A DNA stretch of 6,540 nt from an uncultured Akkermansia sp. (GCA_947585525.1 CANPXA010000100.1:1-6540), one strand, 5' to 3'. Numbered from the stretch's first letter, positions 1-6,410 are shown. Program-made: numbers and translations. The notes: generated by a model not told the origin, from the sequence alone.

Positions 1-24
1 CGGAAGGTGCAGCGCGAGGAAGGT

Positions 25-825
25 TCAAACTCCGGTCCTTTTCACGCAGAGCAGGAGTTTGATGTAGAGACGAATTTTACGTAGAGAGAGTGTCTGAACG
101 CGCCAAAAATGGCGTAATTTTTGGATGAGGGAGGTGTATTTCTTCCTTATTGCCAACTCATAACGGTTCGGCCCCTCGCCATCAATCGTGCTCGGTACAG
201 GGAGAGTTTTGAGCAAGGGAGGAGCGGCGGCGATGACGCGTAGTTGTCGGCTCAGGATGATGTCGGCAATGAGGGCATCTGCCGGAAGAAAGAACCTCTC
301 CGAGTCGTGTAGGATGATTTCGGCAGCGCGTCGCGTGTACATGAACCCCGTTGCGCCGCGACCGAAGTGTTTTAAGAAGACAGGCTGCAGAATACTATCC
401 TGTCCCCACTTGAGACAGAGAGGAAAAACCTTGCTTGGCCCTCGCAATTCAAGTTTGACGACATCCCATCCCGTTACCTGATGGATCAGCTCCTGAATTC
501 CCTTGTTGAGACAGGGAAGGAGTTGAGCATCGTCCTCTAAAACGACTCCGTACTCCATCCCGTCATCCAAGAATTGTTGAAGGGCTTTTCTGTGGCTCAT
601 CACGCAGGCTACCTCATTGGGTACGAGCTCGTAGTTGTAATATCTTTTTGTTTTCTTTGCCTCGTATCCGGGCAAGTTGTTTTGTTCAACTTCTTGCCCT
701 GATATGGCGGTGATGAATTGGAAATTAGCCCCAACAGCTTCCATTTGCCGCTGCATACTCTCATGACGATCGGTTGCAGTCGGCAAGTTGATAATGTAGT
801 ACTGGATGCTGCTGCTTTCGTTCAT
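25..825 (-). CDS. Glycosyltransferase family 25 (LPS/lipooligosaccharide biosynthesis type)
   Basis: A 266-residue protein, close to the usual length of GT25 enzymes, which transfer a sugar (often galactose) from a nucleotide sugar to surface lipooligosaccharide or similar glycans at the cytoplasmic face of the inner membrane. Visible hallmarks are the N-terminal strand YYIINLPTATDR (residues 9-20), the segment PNEVACVMSHRKA (69-81), which matches the family's 'E-x-x-C-x-x-SH' block, and the acidic motif VVLEDDA (94-100), whose E97-D98-D99 is the likely metal/nucleotide-sugar site. A glycine-aromatic patch (GRGATGFMYTRRAA, 155-168) and Asp183/Asp188 follow. The C-terminal 35 residues are basic and hydrophobic, which may favour membrane association. 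The ATG at 825 is chosen because the conserved strand starts 8 residues later. No Shine-Dalgarno precedes it. It is divergent from the integrase and has its own candidate promoter at 912-941. Sugar and acceptor cannot be told from sequence; the family also contains eukaryote-type collagen galactosyltransferases. Family is fairly sure, exact role is inference. Confidence 0.85.
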   Translation of the reverse strand: MNESSSIQYYIINLPTATDRHESMQRQMEAVGANFQFITAISGQEVEQNNLPGYEAKKTKRYYNYELVPNEVACVMSHRKALQQFLDDGMEYGVVLEDDAQLLPCLNKGIQELIHQVTGWDVVKLELRGPSKVFPLCLKWGQDSILQPVFLKHFGRGATGFMYTRRAAEIILHDSERFFLPADALIADIILSRQLRVIAAAPPLLKTLPVPSTIDGEGPNRYELAIRKKYTSLIQKLRHFWRVQTLSLRKIRLYIKLLLCVKRTGV

Positions 826-1228
826 ACACGAAAAGTATCTTCGTTTTTATAGAAACATACGGGATTGAGGAACCTTCATCTGCGACATGACGATTCCTTC
901 AGAACGGCGCGAGCATAATTGATTTGAAAGGCGCTTGTCAAGTCTAATTTTTAGATTTAATTCTGTTTATATTCAACATAACAGGAACACAACCGCAGAG
1001 AATGTCGCATAGTATGGAAGAGGGCATCGCGTGTCTTTGAACATTGACCTCACAACGACGCACGACGATTTTCTCTACCTCCTTTTCTGAAGCGTCACAG
1101 TTCCACGAGTTTTGCTCGCCGAGTCTAATCGATCCATGACTCGTTACACCTTTTCAGTTCGTAGGGCAATTGGTTGCATAGTCGTTGAAAAGGAACAAAT
1201 GATATAAGGATTCGACGTACATATTTCA
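826..1228. other. Divergent intergenic region between GT25 gene and integrase
   Basis: A 403-base stretch with no gene I can support; open frames here are short or are shadows of the integrase. It holds the GT25 promoter and an AT-rich patch (about 911-980) with two small perfect palindromes, CTTG-T-CAAG (934-942) and TCTAA-TTT-TTAGA (943-955). An 8-base inverted pair, TGCGACAT at 881-888 and ATGTCGCA at 1002-1009, and an 8-base direct pair AGTCTAAT (941-948, 1122-1129) are present, but both are about as frequent as chance would give. For the integrase I see only a TATAAG (1203-1208) without a -35 partner at normal distance, so its promoter is unresolved. No tRNA or att core is recognisable. 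Confidence 0.6.
912..970 (-). promoter_or_regulatory. Candidate sigma70 promoter with UP-like element for the GT25 gene
   Basis: On the minus strand a perfect TTGACA -35 box (936-941) is followed after 18 bases by TATGCT (912-917; four of six matches to TATAAT). Directly upstream, 942-970 is strikingly AT-rich with short A-tracts, as expected for an UP element. Transcription would start near 905 and leave about 80 bases of leader before the ATG at 825. That leader contains a small open frame of 13 codons (888 to 847) with no evidence of translation. The boxes are seen; the function is inferred. Confidence 0.55.
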
Positions 1229-2254
1229 ATGACGGTCGATGACCAAGAGACAAAAACGAATACCATGAAACAAAAAAATGATACAAAGGACGAGCGAGGA
1301 AAAGCATTATTGGCTTTGGTGAGAGAAATGGGGATAGAGATGGGAGAGGCAGTGCGGTTCCTTCGCATTGCTCAAAGAGAGGGAGGAGGATGCTTGAGCA
1401 GAACCGAGCGGTACATTGCCCTCGGTAAAGAGGAGATGAAGAAAAGAAGAAAAACCATTACCTTTGAGAAAGCCGTGCAGCTCGCCCTCAATGACAGAAA
1501 AGAGCACCGCAAGCGTACCCTGAGTGACCTTCGATACATTGCGCGTAGATTCATGCGTAAGTGTCCGGAATTGGCAAAACGAAGGATACGCACGATACGA
1601 GTTGAGGAGTGCACAGAATGGATTGAGCGAGCTTTTGATACTCCGAGTCAGAGAAAAAAGGCGCGCGCAGCTCTCTCGGGCATTTTTTCCAGTGCAATAC
1701 GGCACGGGTGGTGTGCGGAAAACCCGGTGCGACTGGTACTCGTACCGGATGTGAAGGAGAAACGCATTTCCATCCTCACCACGGAGGAGAGTGAACGTTT
1801 GCTGTCTGCAGCGGAAAACTACGAAGGCGGCATCTGTCTGTCAGCCGTGGCGATGATGCTCTACGCCGGAGTGAGACCGCACGAAGTTGCACGTCTCACA
1901 TGGGAGCAGGTTCATATGTCTCAGGGTGTCATCCACATCCTGCCGGAGCATAGCAAGACCGGTGGCGCGCGGCATGTCACCATATCTCCTGTACTTGCTC
2001 ATGTGCTGGAACCTGTCCGGAAAGTAAGCTCACCTGATTCGCTCATCTGTCCGCCTAATTGGATCAAGCACTGGACTCGTTTGCACCGGATTGCCGGATG
2101 GACACCTCAGGACGGGAAACCGTGGCGTCCTGATGTGCTGCGTCATACATTTGCTACGAATCATCTCAAGGAACACCATGATTACAGAGCCTTGCAGTAT
2201 GAGATGGGACACAGAAGCGTCGAATTGCTGCGCACGCGTTACATCGCGATGTGA
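1229..2254 (+). CDS. Tyrosine recombinase / site-specific integrase (phage integrase family), solitary
   Basis: A 341-residue protein with the fold order of tyrosine recombinases: a basic N-terminal extension, a SAM-like core-binding domain at about 78-170 and the catalytic domain at about 180-341. These enzymes cut and rejoin DNA through a 3'-phosphotyrosine. Visible catalytic residues are R216 (GVRPHEVARLTW), K243 (HSKTGGAR), R305 in PDVLRHTFATNHL, H328 (EMGHRS) and the nucleophile Y338 (LLRTRYIAM). In box II (HxxR) the first position is Asp302 rather than His. The protein stops three residues after the Tyr, shorter than most relatives. The ATG at 1229 is taken because it gives the longest product; an ATG at 1265 is an alternative that costs only 12 polar residues. 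Neither has a spaced Shine-Dalgarno. It lies 36 bases upstream of the DUF4492 open frame (57 from the preferred start) with no terminator between. No excisionase, transposition or phage genes are nearby. It may be a chromosomal remnant, a small-element integrase or an invertase; the substrate is unknown. Confidence 0.9.
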   Translation: MTVDDQETKTNTMKQKNDTKDERGKALLALVREMGIEMGEAVRFLRIAQREGGGCLSRTERYIALGKEEMKKRRKTITFEKAVQLALNDRKEHRKRTLSDLRYIARRFMRKCPELAKRRIRTIRVEECTEWIERAFDTPSQRKKARAALSGIFSSAIRHGWCAENPVRLVLVPDVKEKRISILTTEESERLLSAAENYEGGICLSAVAMMLYAGVRPHEVARLTWEQVHMSQGVIHILPEHSKTGGARHVTISPVLAHVLEPVRKVSSPDSLICPPNWIKHWTRLHRIAGWTPQDGKPWRPDVLRHTFATNHLKEHHDYRALQYEMGHRSVELLRTRYIAM

Positions 2255-2274
2255 GGGGAGAGGGCGAAATTTAC

Positions 2275-2303
2275 TTGATTCTCGGGGAAGATGAGGTTAG
2301 AAT
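2275..2303 (+). promoter_or_regulatory. Candidate promoter of the DUF4492-cydA-cydB operon
   Basis: TTGATT (2275-2280; four of six matches to TTGACA) is separated by exactly 17 bases from TAGAAT (2298-2303; five of six matches to TATAAT). The predicted start point, near 2309-2311, falls only one to three bases before the ATG at 2312, so the mRNA would be leaderless or nearly so. The box lies in the gap between the integrase stop and the cyd genes, where an operon promoter is expected. A TTGAT that resembles an FNR half-site coincides with the -35, but there is no ATCAA partner. Evidence is by eye only. Confidence 0.45.
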
Positions 2304-2311
2304 GCGGGAGA

Positions 2312-2512
2312 ATGAGCATACGTGGCATCTATGAATTTTACCGTGAGGGATTTCGTCGGATGACGCTGGGGAGGACGCTCTGGTGCATCATCTTGGTGAA
2401 GCTTGTGGTGATCTTCGTAGCGCTCCGAGTATTCTTTTTCACGCCGTATTTGCAGGGGACAGACGAGCAGAAGAGCCGGACTGTGACCGCGGAGCTAATC
2501 AACCGACATTAA
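2312..2512 (+). CDS. DUF4492 single-helix membrane protein, cytochrome bd-associated
   Basis: A 66-residue protein that I recognise as DUF4492, a small family found directly before cydA in Bacteroidota and Campylobacterota. Conserved blocks are IYEFYREGFRRMTLGRTLW (residues 6-24), a hydrophobic helix at about 22-44 ending in RVFFFTPYL, and the polar tail DEQKSRTVTAELINR (51-65). The basic, N-terminal amphipathic stretch followed by one helix predicts an inner-membrane protein with the N terminus inside. The stop is only two bases before the cydA ATG, so the two genes are probably translationally coupled. The ATG at 2312 is preferred because the family homology starts just after it and a candidate -10 box sits 8 bases upstream; the ATG at 2291 would add MRLECGR. 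Function is not established. By position and size it may act as an accessory or assembly subunit of the oxidase, comparable to CydX or CydH, although the sequence differs. Confidence 0.85.
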   Translation: MSIRGIYEFYREGFRRMTLGRTLWCIILVKLVVIFVALRVFFFTPYLQGTDEQKSRTVTAELINRH

Positions 2513-2514
2513 TT

Positions 2515-4041
2515 ATGGAACCTATCGACACCTCTCTCATCGACTGGTCGCGTGCGCAATTCGCGCTGACAGCTATGTACCACTGGGTCTTCGTGCCGCT
2601 GACGTTAGGGTTGGGGCTTATCATGTGCCTCATGGAGACCGTTTATGTGCGGACGGGGAAGGAGTTTTGGAAGACAGCGACTCAGTTTTGGATGAAACTT
2701 TTCGGCATCAACTTTGCCATGGGCGTGGCCACAGGAATCATCCTGGAGTTTGAATTCGGAACCAACTGGAGCAACTACAGCTGGTTCGTGGGGGACATTT
2801 TCGGGGCACCTCTCGCGGTGGAGGGCATTGTTGCGTTTTTCTTGGAGGCTACTTTCATTGCGCTCATGTTTTTCGGCTGGGAAAAGCTGGGGCGCAAAAC
2901 CCATTTGCTCTCCACGTGGATGACGGTTCTGGGAGCTACGTTTTCTGCGTGGTGGATTCTCGTGGCCAATTCGTGGATGCAGTACCCGGTAGGTATGGAA
3001 TTCAATCCGGAAACTGTACGCAGCGAAATGGTGAACTTTGCCGCGGTGGCGCTTTCACCCGTAGCTGTTACCAAGTTTTTGCACACGGTTACGTCCTCGT
3101 GGGTGCTGGGCGCTGTGTTCGTGGTGGGGGTGAGCTCCTGGTACCTCTTGCGCGGAAGACACACGGATTTTGCGCATGCGAGTATCCGCGTGGCGGCGAT
3201 ATTCGGACTCATCGCTTCCCTTCTCACCGTTGCCACCGGCCATCAGAGCGGGGTGGACATTGCCCGCCACCAACCCATGAAGCTCGCCGCCGCTGAAGGT
3301 CTCTACGAGGGGGGGCAGGGAGTCGGTCTCGTCGGACTCGGCATTCTTAAACCCGGCATCGACTGGAGCAACCCCTCAGAGGATCCCTTCCTCTGGAAAC
3401 TGGAGATACCTTGCGGACTCTCAATTCTGGCGACCAACTCCCCGGAGGGGTACGTGCCGGGCATTAAAAATATACTGGAAGGGGGCTACGTGGGCGAGGA
3501 TGGCTTGCCGGAACTCTCCGCTGAGAAGAAGATGGAGATGGGAGGCAAGGCCATTGAGGCGTTGGCTGCTTCTCAGGCAGGGAAGAATGAACAGGCTGTG
3601 CAGACCCTGCGCGAGAACTTCCCCTACTTCGGCTACGGTTATCTGAAGAGCCCTGCTGAGCTGGTGCCCCCGGTGGTTCCCACGTTTTACTCTTTCCGCG
3701 TGATGGTGATACTGGGAGGATATTTCATTGCTCTCTTTGCGGGATTGCTTCTTGTGGGAAAGCGGATAGGTCGGTGGAAGCCGGTGCTCGTCGCGGTATT
3801 ATTGAGCATTCCTCTGGCTTATCTGGCAAGCGAGGCCGGATGGATTGTGGCGGAAGTGGGACGTCAGCCGTGGGCCATCCAAGGGTTGTTGCCGAACTGC
3901 GCCGCCGTCTCCAAACTTTCCGCCTGTTCGGTGCAGACGACTTTCTGGATTTTTGCCGCGCTCTTCACCACGCTGCTTCTCGCGGAGCTTTGCATCATGA
4001 TTCGAGCCATCTCTGACGGACCTGACAAGGAATCTGCCTAA
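2515..4041 (+). CDS. cydA: Cytochrome bd quinol oxidase subunit I
   Basis: A 508-residue membrane protein (E. coli CydA has 522), the heme-bearing subunit of the bd-type terminal oxidase, which oxidises quinol and reduces O2 to water at the inner membrane. All key residues are present, each aligning four positions after E. coli up to the Q loop: H23 and E103 with E111 (PLAVEGIVAFFLEAT), H190 (KFLHTV, heme b558 ligand), K256 and E261 (MKLAAAE, quinol-site region), M397 (FRVMV, b558 ligand), then E447 within EVGRQPW. About nine helices are expected. The stretch from E261 to M397 is 136 residues, as in E. coli, which indicates the long Q-loop subtype, although the loop sequence (for example YVPGIKNILEGGY) is Bacteroidota-like. 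The ATG at 2515 is chosen because MEPIDTSLIDWSRAQFALTAMYHW matches family N termini; an upstream in-frame ATG at 2383 lies inside the DUF4492 gene and encodes unrelated residues. There is no Shine-Dalgarno, which is consistent with coupling. Hypoxia-linked control is usual for this family but is not shown here. Confidence 0.98.
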   Translation: MEPIDTSLIDWSRAQFALTAMYHWVFVPLTLGLGLIMCLMETVYVRTGKEFWKTATQFWMKLFGINFAMGVATGIILEFEFGTNWSNYSWFVGDIFGAPLAVEGIVAFFLEATFIALMFFGWEKLGRKTHLLSTWMTVLGATFSAWWILVANSWMQYPVGMEFNPETVRSEMVNFAAVALSPVAVTKFLHTVTSSWVLGAVFVVGVSSWYLLRGRHTDFAHASIRVAAIFGLIASLLTVATGHQSGVDIARHQPMKLAAAEGLYEGGQGVGLVGLGILKPGIDWSNPSEDPFLWKLEIPCGLSILATNSPEGYVPGIKNILEGGYVGEDGLPELSAEKKMEMGGKAIEALAASQAGKNEQAVQTLRENFPYFGYGYLKSPAELVPPVVPTFYSFRVMVILGGYFIALFAGLLLVGKRIGRWKPVLVAVLLSIPLAYLASEAGWIVAEVGRQPWAIQGLLPNCAAVSKLSACSVQTTFWIFAALFTTLLLAELCIMIRAISDGPDKESA

Positions 4042-4063
4042 CCCTCTCACCTTTCTCCGACCT

Positions 4064-5200
4064 ATGAACGACACATTTTTTCAAGAATACTGGTGGTTTC
4101 TCGTATCCCTGCTAGGAGCTTTGTTCGTGTTCCTCATGTTTGTGCAGGGTGGACAGACGCTTCTCTGGGCACTCGGTCGTACGGAGCAACAGAGGCGTAT
4201 GCTTCTGCTTGCCACGGGACGCAAGTGGGAGATCACATTCACAACGCTTGTCACCTTCGGAGGCGCTTTCTTTGCATCCTTCCCATTGTTCTACTCCACA
4301 AGTTTCGGTGGGGCCTATTGGGTGTGGATGCTCATTCTCCTCTGTTTTGTGATTCAGGCTGTGTCCTATGAGTTTCAGCTGAAGAGGTCCAATGTACTGG
4401 GCACCGGTGTCTATCGTACCTTTCTCCTGCTCAACGGGGTGCTCGGCCCCCTGTTGGTCGGCACCGCCGTTGGTACTCTCTTTTTTGGCGCAGAGTTTAT
4501 CATCGACAAGCAAGCTATCGTTCTCCCCGGCGAGCCACCGGTTATTTCTCGCTGGGCTACGCCGTGGCATGGACTGGAGGCGGTGCTGGATATCCGCAAC
4601 GTGTTGCTCGGTCTCGCTGTGCTCATGCTTTCACGTTGCCTCGCGCATCTTTACTTCCTCAATCGCATCGAGGACGTCGAGGTTCGCTCCCGTAGCCTGC
4701 GGTTGCTCCCGTGGGAAATCGTGCTTTTCCTCGTCTTCTTCCTCAGCTTCATCGGCTTTTGGATCACGGCTGATGGCTATGTCGTGGGGCAGGGCGGTTC
4801 CATTGCGGTGGAATCCATGCGTCACTTGCATGACTTGCTTGCCATGCCGGAGGTGTTGGTGATGCTGGTGCTCGGTGTCCTGCTCGTACTCACAGGCTTG
4901 CTGATGCCCTTGCTGAAGGGAGGTTGCCGCAGCGGAATATGGAGCGCTGGTCTCGGCACGGTGCTCACCGTGCTGGCTCTGCTGCTCAGCATCGGTTGGC
5001 ATGGTGGAATCTATTACCCCTCGCTGGCGGATCCCTCCTCGTCACTCACTCTTTCCAACAGCTGCTCAAGTGAGTATACTCTCAAGGTCATGAGTGCCGT
5101 CTCCCTGCTCATTCCCTTTGTGCTTGCCTACATCATCTGGGCTTGGCACGCATTGGAGAAGTCTCCCATCCAACTTTCCGAGGTTGATCAATCACACTGA
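4064..5200 (+). CDS. cydB: Cytochrome bd quinol oxidase subunit II, Bacteroidota-type
   Basis: A 378-residue polytopic membrane protein, the usual length for CydB, which pairs with CydA and helps to hold the heme/oxygen site in the inner membrane. Recognition rests on EYWWFLVSLLGALFVFLMF (8-26), GRKWEITFTTLVTFGGAFFA (53-72), PLFYSTSFGGAYWVW, the loop HGLEAVLDIRN, and the C-terminal block SSSLTLSNSCSSEYTLKVM followed by a last helix. It differs from E. coli CydB. The TDGFDMG motif is replaced by FVQGGQT, so the acidic residue at E. coli Asp29 is absent, and W57-D58 is W55-E56. These changes are shared by the Bacteroidota-type proteins as I remember them, so they are a subtype feature and not damage. 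It starts 22 bases after cydA. That gap is pyrimidine-rich and has no Shine-Dalgarno, so translation probably depends on coupling or on another mode of initiation. It is the last gene of the operon. Neither cydDC nor a cydX-like gene follows. Confidence 0.96.
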   Translation: MNDTFFQEYWWFLVSLLGALFVFLMFVQGGQTLLWALGRTEQQRRMLLLATGRKWEITFTTLVTFGGAFFASFPLFYSTSFGGAYWVWMLILLCFVIQAVSYEFQLKRSNVLGTGVYRTFLLLNGVLGPLLVGTAVGTLFFGAEFIIDKQAIVLPGEPPVISRWATPWHGLEAVLDIRNVLLGLAVLMLSRCLAHLYFLNRIEDVEVRSRSLRLLPWEIVLFLVFFLSFIGFWITADGYVVGQGGSIAVESMRHLHDLLAMPEVLVMLVLGVLLVLTGLLMPLLKGGCRSGIWSAGLGTVLTVLALLLSIGWHGGIYYPSLADPSSSLTLSNSCSSEYTLKVMSAVSLLIPFVLAYIIWAWHALEKSPIQLSEVDQSH

Positions 5201-5216
5201 GCGGATGAACGCTCGG
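5197..5216. terminator. Hairpin between convergent cydB and dxr, possible bidirectional terminator
   Basis: CTGAGCG (5197-5203) pairs with CGCTCGG (5210-5216) around the loop GATGAA, giving seven pairs, one of them a T-G wobble. It overlaps the cydB stop and lies in the 37-base gap between the two convergent genes, where transcription should end from both sides. No T-run follows on either strand, so it is not a canonical intrinsic terminator; it may act as a weak or Rho-assisted terminator or as a 3'-end stabiliser. Confidence 0.4.
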
Positions 5217-5237
5217 GAAGAGGGCGCATCGGTACAC

Positions 5238-6401
5238 TCAGGAGAGGAGTTGATGAACGAGAGTGCGAGCCGCAAAGTCATCGGCGAGGATGGTGTCGAG
5301 CTCCATGGCGGAGGAGTGAGGTGAAATTTGCTCGTACACCTTTTGAACCGTTTCCCAGATGCCGGGGAAAGAGATGCGTCCGGCAACAAAGGCTCGGACA
5401 GCCTCTTCGTTGGCCGCGTTAAAAATGGCCGGCATGGTGCCGCCGAGCTCGGCGGCACGACGTGCGAGATTGAGCGCCGGAAAGTCATCGAGGCGTGGGC
5501 GCTCAAAATGGAGGTCACACATATCCTCAAGGTGCAACTGTTTGAGATGTCCATCCACGCGTTGCGGAAAGGTGATGGCATATTGGATAGGGAAGCACAT
5601 ATCACTGCAGCTTAACTGAGCAAGCAGAGAGCCATCTTTGAATTCTACAAGAGAGTGGACGATGCTCTGCGGGTGCACGAGAACATCCACCTGCGCGATG
5701 GGAATACCGAAGAGGTGACGGGCCTCAATCATCTCGAGCCCTTTGTTGAAGAGCGTGGCGCAGTCGATGGTGATTTTCTGCCCCATTTTCCAAGTGGGGT
5801 GGAGAAGAGCCTGCTGCAGAGTCACGTTTTTGAGCTCCTCCCGTGGAGCCCTCAGAAAAGGTCCCCCACTGGCCGTGAGTATAAGACGATTCACCTCCGT
5901 AGAGCCTCCCGGGTTTGCGTGCAGACATTGGAAGATGGCGTTGTGTTCGCTGTCCACCGGCAATACCTGAACTCCGGCTTCTCGTGCCTTGCTCATTACG
6001 AGTTCTCCTGCCATTACCAGAACCTCTTTGCTCGCTATGGCCAGATCCTTTCGTTCCTCGATGGCACGTAAGGTGGGGCGCAGCCCGGCAGTCCCGATGA
6101 TAGAGATAAGCACCATATTCGCATCCTCCAGCGCGGCAAGTTCGCACAAACCTTCATCGCCTACATGCACGGTCACTCCGCTTGGCAGCATCCTCTTTAA
6201 TTCATCGCACTTGCTCTCGTCAGCGATACAGACGTGCCGCACGCCGAACTCCACGGCTTGCTCAGCGAGCTTGGCAACATTGCTGTGCGCCGCGAGAGCT
6301 ACAACCTCCATGCGGTCGGGAATCCTGCGAGCAACCTTCAGAGCGCTCGTCCCGATGCTCCCCGTAGAGCCTAGAATCACAACCCGACGCCGTGTACCCA
6401 T
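5238..6401 (-). CDS. dxr: 1-deoxy-D-xylulose 5-phosphate reductoisomerase
   Basis: A 387-residue cytosolic enzyme of the MEP pathway. It rearranges and reduces 1-deoxy-D-xylulose 5-phosphate to 2-C-methyl-D-erythritol 4-phosphate with NADPH and a divalent metal, and is the target of fosmidomycin. The NADPH loop GSTGSIG is at residues 11-17. IASKEVLV (122-129) carries K125 and E126. The metal and substrate residues D150, S151 and E152 (PVDSEHNAIFQ) are identical to E. coli numbering, followed by S178-GG (TASGGPF), H201 (HPTWKMG) and N219, K220, E223 (FNKGLEMIEA). The C-terminal domain (NLARRAAELGGTMPAIFNAANE) is intact, so the enzyme should be active. The ATG at 6401 is chosen because GSTGSIG then begins at residue 11, as in relatives, and an extended -10 lies 9 bases upstream. 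An ATG at 6422 and a TTG at 6449 would add residues unlike the family. It is convergent with cydB and appears to have its own promoter. Confidence 0.97.
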   Translation of the reverse strand: MGTRRRVVILGSTGSIGTSALKVARRIPDRMEVVALAAHSNVAKLAEQAVEFGVRHVCIADESKCDELKRMLPSGVTVHVGDEGLCELAALEDANMVLISIIGTAGLRPTLRAIEERKDLAIASKEVLVMAGELVMSKAREAGVQVLPVDSEHNAIFQCLHANPGGSTEVNRLILTASGGPFLRAPREELKNVTLQQALLHPTWKMGQKITIDCATLFNKGLEMIEARHLFGIPIAQVDVLVHPQSIVHSLVEFKDGSLLAQLSCSDMCFPIQYAITFPQRVDGHLKQLHLEDMCDLHFERPRLDDFPALNLARRAAELGGTMPAIFNAANEEAVRAFVAGRISFPGIWETVQKVYEQISPHSSAMELDTILADDFAARTLVHQLLS

Positions 6402-6410
6402 ACGCCCGGC

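Noticed and set aside
21..40. T-arm-like GGTTCAAACTCC near the left edge as a tRNA fragment or integrase target.
   Set aside because: The flanks do not form a proper T-stem or acceptor stem, and the bases lie at the coding end of the GT25 gene.
1044..1072. TTGACC with GATTTT 17 bases later as the integrase promoter.
   Set aside because: The -10 matches only three of six positions and the leader would be about 150 bases. No better candidate was found, so the promoter is left open.
2233..2242. Ten-base direct repeat CACGCGTTAC at the integrase Tyr codon and again at 6464-6473, considered as att sites.
   Set aside because: Some twenty 10-base pairs are expected by chance in a window of this size, one copy lies inside codons for the active site, and the match does not extend.
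2252..2290. Readthrough or recoding of TGA at the integrase end.
   Set aside because: The GT25 gene, cydB and dxr also end in TGA at normal places, so UGA is a stop here, and a second in-frame TGA follows soon after.
2383..2514. N-terminal extension of CydA by 44 residues from an upstream in-frame ATG.
   Set aside because: The extension overlaps the DUF4492 gene in another frame and has no resemblance to CydA N termini. Family homology begins at the ATG at 2515.
3309..3315. Run of seven G in cydA as a phase-variation tract.
   Set aside because: The tract is short, lies in codons for a Gly-rich loop segment, and the frame is intact. Switching a core oxidase in this way has no support.
4631..5002. 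Long minus-strand open frames inside cydA and cydB (also at 2775-3236 and 4112-4570).
   Set aside because: They are shadows of strongly conserved plus-strand genes, with low-complexity Gln/His/Glu-rich or shuffled compositions and no family resemblance.
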